NCBI GenBank assembly: GCA_003245635.1
Contig: QKCO01000020.1
Coordinates: 1-58,550 of the forward strand
DNA length: 58,550 nucleotides
Origin: Treponema sp.
GTDB lineage: Bacteria; Spirochaetota; Spirochaetia; Treponematales; Breznakiellaceae
Direction of reading: 5' to 3'
Under the pieces are notes generated by a model. The model saw only the letters and a program-made list of their open reading frames with translations. It was not told where the DNA came from and made no database searches. The position numbers and the translations under genes were made by a program. Position 1 is the first letter of the stretch, and the number at the start of each line of letters is the position of its first letter. This document shows positions 43,875 to 52,364 of this stretch, piece after piece.

Positions 43875-44662
43875 TGCCCACCGCCGCATTCATCTGCCTG
43901 CTCGCCGCCGCCGTCCTCGAGGGCGCATCTCTCTTCCGCCGGCCGACCGACCGCGCCCCCGGCCGCCTGACGCCGATACTCCTGGCCGCCGCGGTGCTCG
44001 CGCTCCTGGGCTTCACCGTATCCCGCAGCCTCCTCATCGGATTCGTCGCCTTGACGGGCACCTACGAGTCCCTGGCCTTCTACGCCGCCGCGCTCGCCGG
44101 CCTGGCGCTCGCCTACCGGCTCCAGAAAAAGCTCGCGGTCGAACCGGCGGTCCTGTTCGGCACCGTTTTCCTCGCGGCCGTGCTGCTCGCCCTCGCGTCG
44201 TCGCCGCTGATACCGAAAGACGCCCGTCCGCCCGTGCCGGCGCTCCGCTCGTACTGGCTGGCGCTCCATGTCTCGTTCGCGTTCGCGGGAGAGGCCTTCT
44301 TCGCCCTTTCGTTCGTTTCGGCGGCCGCGTTCCTACTGTCTAAGAACGAAGCGCGCCGGGAAGCCTTCGACCGCACAACCTACGCGGCGATCGCCGTCGG
44401 CTATCCGGTCTTCACCGCCGGCGCGCTCCTGTTCGGCGCCATCTGGGCCGAACAGGCCTGGGGCCGCTGGTGGAGCTGGGACCCGAAGGAAACCTGGGCC
44501 CTAGTGACCTGGCTCGTGTATACGCTGTATCTGCACGCGCGGCTGGTCATGAGAAAAAAAGGGAAAGCGGCCGCATGGATCGCCGTCGCGGGCTTCCTCT
44601 GCACGCTGTTCACCTTCTTCGGCGTCAACTACCTCTTGCCGGGGCTCCACAGCTACGCCTGA
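43874..44662 (+). CDS. ccsA: Cytochrome c assembly protein CcsA/ResC
   Basis: This 262-aa membrane protein has about eight helices and the tryptophan-rich haem-binding motif WAEQAWGRWWSWDPKE followed by TWALVTWLVYTLYLHARL. It presents haem to apocytochrome c on the outer membrane face together with ResB. The ATG at 43874 overlaps the resB stop by one base. No CxxCH protein is coded in this window, so its client cytochromes lie elsewhere. Confidence 0.92.
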   Translation: MPTAAFICLLAAAVLEGASLFRRPTDRAPGRLTPILLAAAVLALLGFTVSRSLLIGFVALTGTYESLAFYAAALAGLALAYRLQKKLAVEPAVLFGTVFLAAVLLALASSPLIPKDARPPVPALRSYWLALHVSFAFAGEAFFALSFVSAAAFLLSKNEARREAFDRTTYAAIAVGYPVFTAGALLFGAIWAEQAWGRWWSWDPKETWALVTWLVYTLYLHARLVMRKKGKAAAWIAVAGFLCTLFTFFGVNYLLPGLHSYA

Positions 44663-44683
44663 GGGCGGGCGGAAGCGCCGCTC

Positions 44684-46702
44684 CTACAAGCCCGACAATA
44701 TCCGTTCGGCTTCATCCTTGCGGGAGAAGTCGCTCTTGCGCCGGAGCAGCTCCTGGAGCTGCTTCTTGGCGGAAGCGGCGTCCCCGAGGCCCGCGTAGGT
44801 CTTGCCGAGTTCGAACATCGCGTCCCAGTTGGACGCGTCCAGCTTCACCAGTTCGATGTACGCGTCGCGCGCCCTGGCCAGGTTCCCCGCGCCGACGTAG
44901 GCGCGGGCCAGGTTCATCCGCACGGTGCCGTTCTTCGGCTCAACCGCGAGCGCGCGCTCGTAGTGCTCGACCGTCTTGTCCCAGAGCTCCTTGCGCTGGT
45001 AGGCGGCGCCGAGGTTGTTGTTCACCTCGAAGGATTTCGGATCGATGTTGTACGCTTCGATCAGGAAATCGAGCGCGCGGTCGGGAAAGCCGTTCGCCAG
45101 GTAGATGGCGCCCAGGTTCGCGCGCGGCTTCACGTAGTTCTTGTCGAGCGCGGCGGCGCGCGTGTAGGCGGCGATGGCGGTATCCAGATCCTTCGCGCTT
45201 TCCGCGGCCAGACCGAGGGTGTACTGGTAGACGGCGTTGGATTCGGCGGCGGCGACGGCCTTGCGCGCGTAGGAGAGCGCCTCGTCGAATTTGCCGAGCG
45301 CGATCTTGACGACCGCCATATTGTAGTTGGTCTGGTCATCGGCGGGAGCCGCCGCGAGCGCCTTGGCGAAAGAAGCTTCCGCCGCCGGGTAGTCGCCGCC
45401 GGAGCTCAGCACCGCGCCGAGCTCGCGCAGGGAAGCCAGATCGTTCGGCGCGTACTTGAGCGCCTTGCCGAAGGCGTCGACCGCGCCCTTCGCGTCGCCC
45501 TTGGCGGCCAGGAGCCGGCCGATCTCGCGGTGCGCGAACGCGTAGTCGCTCTTGGCCGCGACGGCCTTCCGGTACGCGGCCAGCGCTTCCTCGCGCTTGC
45601 CGAGCACGCGCAGCGTGCCGCCCAGGTTGTACCAGGCCGCCTCGAAATCGCTTTTTAGCGCCGCAGAGGTCTCGAAAGCCTGCCGGGCGTCGGCGAATTT
45701 GCGCGCGTTGAAGTACGCGCGTCCGAGCTCAAAGCTGTAGAGGTAGTTCTTCGGATCGAGCCGGGTCGATTCCTTGAGCTCCGCGATCGCGTTGTCCCAC
45801 TGCTTCAGGTCGCCGTTGATGCGGCCGAGCGTGAAGTGCGGCAGGGCCTGGGAGGAATCCGCCTTGATCGCCTCGCGCGCGAACTTGATCGAATTCTTGA
45901 GCGACTCCTGCCCGTCCTTCCCGTCGGGATCACCCTTGAAGCCGTCGTAGTAGGAATCGGCGATCTCCGCCAGCTTCTGGCCCTGGAAGCGGTTCTCGCC
46001 ATCGGGTACGCGGGAGACGGCTTCGTCGAACGCCTTGTCAGCGTCGGAGTACTTCTTGTCCTGAATGGCTTTCTTGCCCTGGGCGACCAGATCGTTCACG
46101 ATGCGCATTTTGTCCTGGAGCTCTTTCGACTTGCGCGCCAGCTCCTCTTCCTGCGCCTTCCGCCGCGCAGCTTCGGCTTCGGCCGCCGCTTTCCGAGCGG
46201 CTTCCTCCTCCGCCTTCCGGGCCGCTTCGGCCTCGGCTTTCGCGCGGGCTTCCTCCGCAGCACGCCGGCGCGCGTCCTCCGCCTGAGCCTGCCGGGCAGC
46301 CTCGGCCGCGGCCGCTTCCGGCGACTGCGTAGCGACTTTGGAAACCGATTCGACCGCTTTGCCTATCTTGTCCAGGGCGGTATTTACGTTCTTCTCGTCG
46401 CTCTTGCGGGCCGCCTCCTCCGCCGCGGCCCGATCGCCCTCCGATCTGCGCTTCGCGTCTATGGCCGCGTCCCTGAGCGCGCGGGCATCCTTGTCCTGGG
46501 CGTCCGCGATGAGCAGCTTGTCAAGCAGGTCGAGCGCGCGCTGGTATTCGCCCCGGTCGACGTATTCCTTGGCCAGGGCTAGCGTGTTCGCGCGCTGCTT
46601 GGCCGCGCCGCCGCCGAGCGCGACGAACAGGCCCCCGCCGACGGCGATAAGCAGAACCGCGGCTACGGCCGCGGCGATGAGTTTCTTCTTGTTGTCGGAC
46701 AT
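44684..46702 (-). CDS. Membrane-anchored TPR protein with long Ala/Glu-rich coiled coil
   Basis: This 672-aa protein has a single N-terminal helix (LIAAAVAAVLLIAVGGGLFVALGG, uncleaved anchor likely). Residues 120-200 are a low-complexity Ala/Glu/Lys/Arg coiled coil with repeated EAARKA units. From about 255 to the end there are around eleven tetratricopeptide repeats (for example AWYNLGGTLRVLGKREEALA and VNNNLGAAYQRKELWDKTVE). It is probably a periplasmic scaffold. It follows another TPR gene by 12 bases, and both share the leaderless promoter at 47.48 kb. No enzymatic domain is visible. Confidence 0.85.
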   Translation of the reverse strand: MSDNKKKLIAAAVAAVLLIAVGGGLFVALGGGAAKQRANTLALAKEYVDRGEYQRALDLLDKLLIADAQDKDARALRDAAIDAKRRSEGDRAAAEEAARKSDEKNVNTALDKIGKAVESVSKVATQSPEAAAAEAARQAQAEDARRRAAEEARAKAEAEAARKAEEEAARKAAAEAEAARRKAQEEELARKSKELQDKMRIVNDLVAQGKKAIQDKKYSDADKAFDEAVSRVPDGENRFQGQKLAEIADSYYDGFKGDPDGKDGQESLKNSIKFAREAIKADSSQALPHFTLGRINGDLKQWDNAIAELKESTRLDPKNYLYSFELGRAYFNARKFADARQAFETSAALKSDFEAAWYNLGGTLRVLGKREEALAAYRKAVAAKSDYAFAHREIGRLLAAKGDAKGAVDAFGKALKYAPNDLASLRELGAVLSSGGDYPAAEASFAKALAAAPADDQTNYNMAVVKIALGKFDEALSYARKAVAAAESNAVYQYTLGLAAESAKDLDTAIAAYTRAAALDKNYVKPRANLGAIYLANGFPDRALDFLIEAYNIDPKSFEVNNNLGAAYQRKELWDKTVEHYERALAVEPKNGTVRMNLARAYVGAGNLARARDAYIELVKLDASNWDAMFELGKTYAGLGDAASAKKQLQELLRRKSDFSRKDEAERILSGL

Positions 46703-46714
46703 GCGTATTTTCTC

Positions 46715-47470
46715 CTATTCGAGCACGAACTCGCCGTCGTACTGCATCACTTCTTCAGAGCCGGAGCTAAGCCCCTTCGTCTCCTCCGCGGCGGCCTGCA
46801 GGGAGGCCGCGACCTCGTCGAGCAGGCGCTTGCGCCGCTCCTCGTCCGCGCGGGCGGTCGCTTCGGCTTCGGCCTTCGCCTTCTCCGCCGCCGCGAACTG
46901 CTGGCCGATCAGCGCGATCACCTTCTCTATTTCCGGCCGCTTCGGGGATGAGGGCTCGAGGGTCAGGTACTGCCCGTAGTCGGCGACCGCGTCCTTGAGC
47001 GCTCCCGTCCGGATGCGGGCGTTGGCGCGGTTCAGGTACGCGGAAGCCATTCCCGGATCGGCCTCTATCGCCTTGGAGTAGAACTGCTCGGCGAAGGTAG
47101 CCGCTCCCTTGGCGAAATACGCGTTGCCGATGTTGAAGGCGAACAGGGCCTCCTTGCCGCCCGCGCGAGGGAGGGCCTTGCGCAGGGTGTCGATGCAGTC
47201 GTCGTAGCGCCCGGTCTGCTGGTAGGCGATGCCCAGATACAGCGCCGCGGTCACGTTCGCCGGATCCTCGCGCAACGCGGCTTCGAGGCGGGCGGCGGCC
47301 TCCGCGGGCTTGTTCTTCATGAAAAGCGCTTCGCCTTCGGAAAAGGCGGCGCCGGCTGCCCCGCTCCCTCCGGCGCTCTGCGCCGCGGCGCCAGCGGAGA
47401 ATGCCAAAAACGAAGCCGCGAACAGCGCCCGGACGATTTGACAGGCTCGGCTAAAGTAATTACTCTTCAC
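46715..47470 (-). CDS. Secreted TPR protein
   Basis: This 251-aa protein starts at GTG 47470, seven bases after an extended -10 element. A signal peptide (ACQIVRALFAASFLAFSAGAAAQ) is followed by about four TPR motifs (45-180) and a C-terminal helical Ala/Glu/Lys-rich segment. It pairs with the larger TPR protein downstream, suggesting that both act in the same periplasmic assembly. The N-terminal coding region contains a possible promoter on the other strand for the 47506 gene (TTGACA at 47438). Confidence 0.82.
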   Translation of the reverse strand: MKSNYFSRACQIVRALFAASFLAFSAGAAAQSAGGSGAAGAAFSEGEALFMKNKPAEAAARLEAALREDPANVTAALYLGIAYQQTGRYDDCIDTLRKALPRAGGKEALFAFNIGNAYFAKGAATFAEQFYSKAIEADPGMASAYLNRANARIRTGALKDAVADYGQYLTLEPSSPKRPEIEKVIALIGQQFAAAEKAKAEAEATARADEERRKRLLDEVAASLQAAAEETKGLSSGSEEVMQYDGEFVLE

Positions 47471-47477
47471 GTGATAT

Positions 47478-47489
47478 AAGATACCACGA
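47478..47489 (-). promoter_or_regulatory. Extended -10 promoter of the TPR pair, leaderless type
   Basis: Minus strand TCGTGGTATCTT ends seven bases before the GTG start at 47470. The first nine bases are identical to those before nadE and parE. No Shine-Dalgarno or clear -35. Confidence 0.55.
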
Positions 47490-47505
47490 CAGGACGGGGC
47501 TAGTC

Positions 47506-48888
47506 ATGACCGGCATACTATTCCTAATCATTATACTCGGCACCGGCATCGGGTTTCTGATATTCATCATCATCCGTTCGATCGTCGCGCCCAAGCGGGT
47601 CGAGATGCTCGCGGGGCTCCTCAAGCAGGGGAAGGCGCAAGCCGCGATCAAGGCGGCCAAGTCCATCGTCGCCAAGGATCCGCGCAACGCCGAAGCCCAT
47701 TACATACTCGGCCAAGCCTACCTCGCCGACAGCAAGCCCGAGCTCGCGCTCATGGAATACAAGAGCGTGAACCAGATCGGCGTCTTCGGCGCGACGATCC
47801 CCGAAAGCGAATTCCGGCGGCGCATGGCGCAGCTGTACGCGCGCTTCAACCAGTTCGAGGAAGCCCTCAAGGAATATCTGCTTCTGGTCAAGCTCGAGCC
47901 CATGCAGGCGGACAACTACTATTGGACCGGCAAGCTCTTCTCCGAGCGCAACCGCACCGACATGGCGGTCAACTATCTGCGGAAGGCGGTCGAGCTCGAC
48001 CAGCGCCACGGCAAGGCGCACTACGAGCTCGGCATCCTCCAGTACCGCGAGAAGAAGCCGATAGAGGCGAAAGCCGAATTGGACGCATCGCTCCGCTACG
48101 ATCCGGACAACGCCCAGGCCTACTACTATCTGGGCAAGCTGCAGAAGGAATCCCACGATTACGTGGCGGCGCTCCTTTCGTTCGAGAAGGCGCAGCGCGA
48201 CCAGGACTTCAAGGTGAAGGCGCTGGTCGAACGCGGCGGCTGCTACATGAGCATGAACAACCTCGAGAAGGCCATCCCCGAGCTCGAGCGGGCGGTGAAG
48301 CTTTCCAACGACGACGGCAGCACGGAATCGCTGTACGGACGATACTTCCTGGCCATGTGCCACGAGAAGCTGCGCGATCTCGATAAGGCCATCGAACAAT
48401 GGGAGCGCATCTACGCGAAGAAGCCGAGCTTCCGCGACGTAGCCGAAAAACTCTCCCACTACCAGGAATTCCGCACCGACGACAAGATGAAGGACTACCT
48501 CACCTCGAGCCGCGAGGAATTCACCGAAATCTGCAAGGCCATCGTTACCCAGTCGATGACCCTGCAGATCCGCGACGTTTCCGACGCGGTCAACGGCTGC
48601 GACATCATCGCGGTCGAAGGGGACGCGGCGAAATGGCGCAACGTCCGCAAGATGCCGCGGCTCATCCGCTTCCTGCGCGTTCCGGATCTGGTGGACGAAT
48701 CGGCGGTCCGCGCGCTGCTCGAGCAGATGAAGAATCTCGGCATGACCCGCGCGGCCCTCGCGACCAGTTCCGGCTTCAGCCGATCCGCGATGGATTTCGC
48801 CGACTCCCGGCCCGTGGACCTGTACAATAAGGAACAGCTCGCCGAAATGCTTCTCAGCGTGGACATATACGGCAGCCAGCGGCGCTGA
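47506..48888 (+). CDS. Membrane-anchored TPR protein with C-terminal Mrr-like (restriction-endonuclease-fold) domain
   Basis: This 460-aa protein has one N-terminal helix (ILFLIIILGTGIGFLIFIII) and about seven TPRs (50-320). Residues about 345-455 resemble the Mrr catalytic domain: VRALLEQMKNLGMTRAALA, then TSSGFSRSAMDFADSRPVDL and NKEQLAEML, matching the Mrr end pattern of a strand, then TSSGFTxxA, then a leucine-rich helix. The expected D...QxK nuclease residues are not clearly present upstream, so activity is doubtful. Its stop overlaps the phosphoesterase start (TGATG). It heads a coupled four-gene unit of unknown purpose. Confidence 0.75.
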   Translation: MTGILFLIIILGTGIGFLIFIIIRSIVAPKRVEMLAGLLKQGKAQAAIKAAKSIVAKDPRNAEAHYILGQAYLADSKPELALMEYKSVNQIGVFGATIPESEFRRRMAQLYARFNQFEEALKEYLLLVKLEPMQADNYYWTGKLFSERNRTDMAVNYLRKAVELDQRHGKAHYELGILQYREKKPIEAKAELDASLRYDPDNAQAYYYLGKLQKESHDYVAALLSFEKAQRDQDFKVKALVERGGCYMSMNNLEKAIPELERAVKLSNDDGSTESLYGRYFLAMCHEKLRDLDKAIEQWERIYAKKPSFRDVAEKLSHYQEFRTDDKMKDYLTSSREEFTEICKAIVTQSMTLQIRDVSDAVNGCDIIAVEGDAAKWRNVRKMPRLIRFLRVPDLVDESAVRALLEQMKNLGMTRAALATSSGFSRSAMDFADSRPVDLYNKEQLAEMLLSVDIYGSQRR

Positions 48889-49562
48889 TGAAGATCCTCT
48901 GCGTCGCGGACCAGATCGATCCACTCGTGTACAGCGCGTCCATCAAGGAGCGTTTCGCGGATATCGATCTGGTGCTCAGCGCGGGAGACCTGCCGATGGA
49001 CTACCTCGGCTTCATCGTATCGACCCTGAACAAGCCCCTCCTGTTCGTCTTCGGAAACCACAACCTCAAGGATCTTTCCTACTATCGGCCGTCCTCCGAG
49101 GACCGCATGCTGCCGAGGAGCCTCGCGGACGAGGCGAACGCGTCGTCCTCCGGAGCCACCTATATCGGATTCAAGACGAGGAACGAGAACGGCCTCATCG
49201 TCGCGGGACTCGGCGGCTGCATGCGGTACAACCGGGGAATGAACCAATTCACCGATTTCCAGATGCGCATGCATATGCTGGCTCTTCTCCCCCGCCTCTG
49301 GTGGAACAAGCTGATCCGCGGGAGGTACCTGGACATCCTGCTCACGCATGCGCCTCCGGCCGGCATCCACGACCAGGACGATCCCTGCCATCGCGGATTT
49401 CCATCCTTCCTCTGGTTCATGAAAACCTTCAAGCCGCGGTTCCTGGTCCACGGGCACATCCACCTATACGACCTGAACGACGTGCGCTCCACCCGCTTCG
49501 GCGACACGCTCGTCGTCAACGCGTACAGCCACTACCTGATAGATACGGAAGCGAGCCTATGA
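48888..49562 (+). CDS. Calcineurin-like metallophosphoesterase
   Basis: This 224-aa protein shows the metallophosphoesterase motifs GD (LSAGDLP), GNH (VFGNHNL), a single His (LLTHAPP) and GHxH (VHGHIHLY). The first motif, usually DxH, reads ADQID here, so the first metal ligand set is altered. It should hydrolyse phosphoesters, substrate unknown. It overlaps the TPR/Mrr-like gene by one base and the ParB-fold gene by four bases (ATGA). Confidence 0.87.
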   Translation: MKILCVADQIDPLVYSASIKERFADIDLVLSAGDLPMDYLGFIVSTLNKPLLFVFGNHNLKDLSYYRPSSEDRMLPRSLADEANASSSGATYIGFKTRNENGLIVAGLGGCMRYNRGMNQFTDFQMRMHMLALLPRLWWNKLIRGRYLDILLTHAPPAGIHDQDDPCHRGFPSFLWFMKTFKPRFLVHGHIHLYDLNDVRSTRFGDTLVVNAYSHYLIDTEASL

Positions 49563-50491
49563 GCGATCTGCCTACGCACATCGCGGCGCAAGCCGCGGAG
49601 GACTTCTCGAAAGCGCGCGGAAAGGCCCTGCTTTCCCGCATCCAGCATTTCCTGAACGCCGACAAGGATAAGCTGCTCTCCTTCCACGACGTCAAGGAAA
49701 TCCTGAAGCCCAAGCACGAGACGTACCGGGGGATGATGACGGTCCCCCTCGACCTCATCGTCGGCAGCGAAGGGCGGTACCGGGACTTCAACAAGTACTT
49801 CCTGCCCAAGGCCAACTACCTGCGCTCCCGCTGGGAGCGCGTGGACGCGGCGCACCTCAAGGACATCAGCCTGCCGGCGATACAGCTCTACGAAATCGGC
49901 GGGGTGTATTTCGTACGCGACGGGAACCACCGCGTTTCGGTCGCCCGGTCACAGGGCGTCACCGAAATCGACGCGGAAGTCACCCGCCTTTCGAGCGAGA
50001 TCGCCATCGCCCCCGGCATGACGACGGAGGACCTGCGCAAGGCGGTCATCGCCTATGAAAAGGACATCTTCTACGACAACACGAATTTCGGCTGGCTCAC
50101 CGGCTGCGCGACCCTCGACTTCTCCGCGCCGGGCCGCTACGACGTCGTCTACAACCATATCCTCGTACACCGCTACTACCTGAACGAACGCGCGGAGAAG
50201 GAAGTCATCTTCGCCGACGCGCTCGTGTCCTGGTTCGACAAAGTGTACCGGCCCATCATCGACATCATCGAGAACGAACGCATCCATCTGCGCTTTCCCG
50301 GACGCACCGCGAGCGACCTCTACGTGTGGATCGTCAAGCATTGGGACTACCTGAAGAAGAAGTACGGGGTGCACTACCCGATCGCCGACGCGGCCAGAGA
50401 CTACGCCGAGAAGTACGGAAACGGCGCGCCGAATCTCCTTGCCGTGCTTGTCGACGCCGTGCGCTCCCGGCTGCGCGGGACCAGGCGGTAG
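49559..50491 (+). CDS. ParB/sulfiredoxin-fold protein, uncharacterised
   Basis: This 310-aa protein starts at the ATG at 49559, overlapping the phosphoesterase stop. A central motif GVYFVRDGNHRVSVARSQGV matches the ParB/Srx nucleotide-binding fold (DGNHR). Flanks are helical and charged, without a membrane helix or helix-turn-helix that I can recognise. ParB-fold proteins may be CTPases, nucleases or kinases; none can be chosen. It is followed by pyridoxal kinase after two bases. Confidence 0.75.
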   Translation: MSDLPTHIAAQAAEDFSKARGKALLSRIQHFLNADKDKLLSFHDVKEILKPKHETYRGMMTVPLDLIVGSEGRYRDFNKYFLPKANYLRSRWERVDAAHLKDISLPAIQLYEIGGVYFVRDGNHRVSVARSQGVTEIDAEVTRLSSEIAIAPGMTTEDLRKAVIAYEKDIFYDNTNFGWLTGCATLDFSAPGRYDVVYNHILVHRYYLNERAEKEVIFADALVSWFDKVYRPIIDIIENERIHLRFPGRTASDLYVWIVKHWDYLKKKYGVHYPIADAARDYAEKYGNGAPNLLAVLVDAVRSRLRGTRR

Positions 50492-50493
50492 CC

Positions 50494-51348
50494 ATGGCTA
50501 TTCTCTCGATCCAGTCCCACGTCTCCTACGGTTACGTCGGCAACCGCTCCGCGGTCTTTCCCCTGCAGCGCCTCGGGCTCGAAGTCTGGGACGTGAATAC
50601 GGTGGAGTTCTCCAACCATACCGGGTACGGCTCCTGGACCGGCATGGTGCTCGGCGCGGACCATATCCGCTCCATCGTCGACGGCATCGAAGCGCGCGGC
50701 GTCCTCGGCGGCTGCATCGCGGTCCTTTCCGGCTACCTGGGCGACGCGGACATAGCCGAAGCGGTCCTCGCTTCGCTCTCCCGCGTCCGCGCCCACAACC
50801 CGAGCGCGATCTACCTCTGCGATCCGGTCATGGGCGATGTCGACCGCGGATTCTTCGTCCGGCCGGGCATCCCGGAGACGATCGCCGAAAAGCTCATCCC
50901 CGCCGCGGACATCGCGACGCCGAACCAGTTCGAGATCGAGGCGCTCACCGGCGTAACCATCCGTTCGGTCGACGACGCGCGCCGCGCCGCGGCGATCCTG
51001 CACGAGAAAGGGCCCCGCGTCGTGCTCATCACCAGCTTCATGCCCGAGACGAAAGAAGAGGGCCATATCGAAATGCTCGTCTCCGACGAGACCGGCCTGT
51101 ACGGCGTAAAAACCCCGGAGCTGCCCCTGAATCCCGCTCCGAACGGCGCGGGCGACCTGACCGCGGCCCTCTTCCTCGCCCGCTACCTGGAAACGAAGAA
51201 CGCCGCGGCGGCGCTCGAACTGACGACGGACTCCGTCCACGCCGTGCTCGAGCGCACCTTGAAGGAAGGCAGGCGGGAACTCGCGCTCATCGCCGAGCAG
51301 GCTTCCCTGGTCTCCCCCGAACGCCGCTTCGCAGCCGTCAAACTTTGA
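50494..51348 (+). CDS. pdxY: Pyridoxal kinase
   Basis: This 284-aa PfkB/ribokinase-like enzyme phosphorylates pyridoxal or pyridoxine. It begins with ILSIQSHVSYGYVGNRSAVF, the substrate-binding opening of PdxY/PdxK; CDPVMGD and the catalytic anion-hole motif NPAPNGAGDLTAALF (general base Asp) follow. The start at 50494 is two bases after the previous stop, so translation is coupled. It may serve the several PLP enzymes coded nearby (SpeA, SelA, AlaA). Confidence 0.92.
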   Translation: MAILSIQSHVSYGYVGNRSAVFPLQRLGLEVWDVNTVEFSNHTGYGSWTGMVLGADHIRSIVDGIEARGVLGGCIAVLSGYLGDADIAEAVLASLSRVRAHNPSAIYLCDPVMGDVDRGFFVRPGIPETIAEKLIPAADIATPNQFEIEALTGVTIRSVDDARRAAAILHEKGPRVVLITSFMPETKEEGHIEMLVSDETGLYGVKTPELPLNPAPNGAGDLTAALFLARYLETKNAAAALELTTDSVHAVLERTLKEGRRELALIAEQASLVSPERRFAAVKL

Positions 51349-51367
51349 CGCTTCGAGCTATGGCGCG

Positions 51368-52303
51368 TCAGGCTCCGACGCCGCCGGCCAGAAGTCCCGA
51401 AAGATCGTCTTTGGAGAAATAGTAGCGGCTCGAGCAGTTGTGGCAGACGATCTCGGCCGGATCGGGGCCTTCGTCTATCATGCCCCGCAGCTCGCGGCCG
51501 GGAAGCGCCCCGAGATAGCCGGCGAAGCGCTCGCGGGAGCAGTCGCACTCGAAAACGAGCGGCCCCGAGCCGACGACGTTCGGTTCGAAGGCGCCGAACC
51601 AGTCGGCCAGGAACGCGGAGCTCGTTTTTCCCTGCGCGAACCAGTCGCTCAGGGACGGCATCTCGGAGAGGCGGACCTCGGCGTCCTCGATATCGATGTC
51701 CGAGACGCCGGGCATGGCCTGAAGGAAGAGTCCGCCGGCGCCCGAAACGCGGCCGGCCGAATCGAAGCGCACGCCGACCGAGACGGCGGTCCTCGTCTGC
51801 TCCGAGCGCAGGAAGTATTCGGTCAGGTCCTCGGCGATCCGCCCGTGGACGAGCGGGATGTGCCCGGTGAAGGGCTCCGCGTCGGGCGCGAAACGCGTCA
51901 CGCTCAGCGTTCCGCCGCCGATGAACGGCGCGAGGTCGAAGCTCTCGAGCGGCTTGTCCAGCGCGACGCTTTCGTTGAACAGGTACCCGCGCACGCGGCC
52001 GTCCCACCAAGCCTCGACCGAAAAGCCCCTGAGGACGCCGGTGCAGTCGACCCTGAATCCGAGACGGGAACCGTCCTTGAGGGTGACCGCGGCGAGCGCC
52101 CCCCCCAGGTAGGCCTGCCCGAGCGCCAGGGTCTCGAGAACGCCCAGCCCGTGGTTCGCCCTCATCGAACAGGCCATCGCCGTCCCGTGCGCCAGCGCGC
52201 CGCGGATCGCGCCGCCGAGCAGCGTGAAGCGGAGGATGCCGTCGGGGGGAAGCGCGGAGAGCCGCGGCGCACTGGTGACTTCGTCCATGGGTTGTCTGAT
52301 CAT
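51368..52303 (-). CDS. hslO: Hsp33 redox-regulated chaperone
   Basis: This 311-aa protein ends with the Hsp33 zinc switch: CxC in FECDCSRERF and CxxC in VCHNCSSRYY. The N-terminal fold (RFTLLGGAIRGALAHGTAM, GQAYLGGALAAVTLKDGSRL) is typical. It holds unfolded proteins under oxidative and heat stress, which is useful for an oxygen-exposed anaerobe. The start at 52303 is six bases after a -10 without a Shine-Dalgarno. Divergent from the M28-like gene. Confidence 0.94.
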   Translation of the reverse strand: MIRQPMDEVTSAPRLSALPPDGILRFTLLGGAIRGALAHGTAMACSMRANHGLGVLETLALGQAYLGGALAAVTLKDGSRLGFRVDCTGVLRGFSVEAWWDGRVRGYLFNESVALDKPLESFDLAPFIGGGTLSVTRFAPDAEPFTGHIPLVHGRIAEDLTEYFLRSEQTRTAVSVGVRFDSAGRVSGAGGLFLQAMPGVSDIDIEDAEVRLSEMPSLSDWFAQGKTSSAFLADWFGAFEPNVVGSGPLVFECDCSRERFAGYLGALPGRELRGMIDEGPDPAEIVCHNCSSRYYFSKDDLSGLLAGGVGA

Positions 52304-52309
52304 GGGCTA

Positions 52310-52358
52310 TGAATACCCTCAACCGGCCTTCCCGGTCAATACGCGCCTCGGCTATACT
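52310..52358. promoter_or_regulatory. Divergent near-leaderless promoters of hslO and the M28-like gene
   Basis: Minus strand: TTGACC (52334-52339), 18-base spacer, TATTCA (52310-52315), six bases before the hslO ATG. Plus strand: TATACT (52353-52358), six bases before the ATG at 52365; no good -35. The two start codons are only 61 bases apart. Confidence 0.58.
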
Positions 52359-52364
52359 TCGCCC

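Noticed and set aside
47438-47466. A plus-strand promoter (TTGACA, 17 bases, TACTCT) for the TPR/Mrr-like gene
   Set aside because: The -35 is perfect but the -10 is poor and it lies inside the divergent gene; not strong enough to list as a feature.
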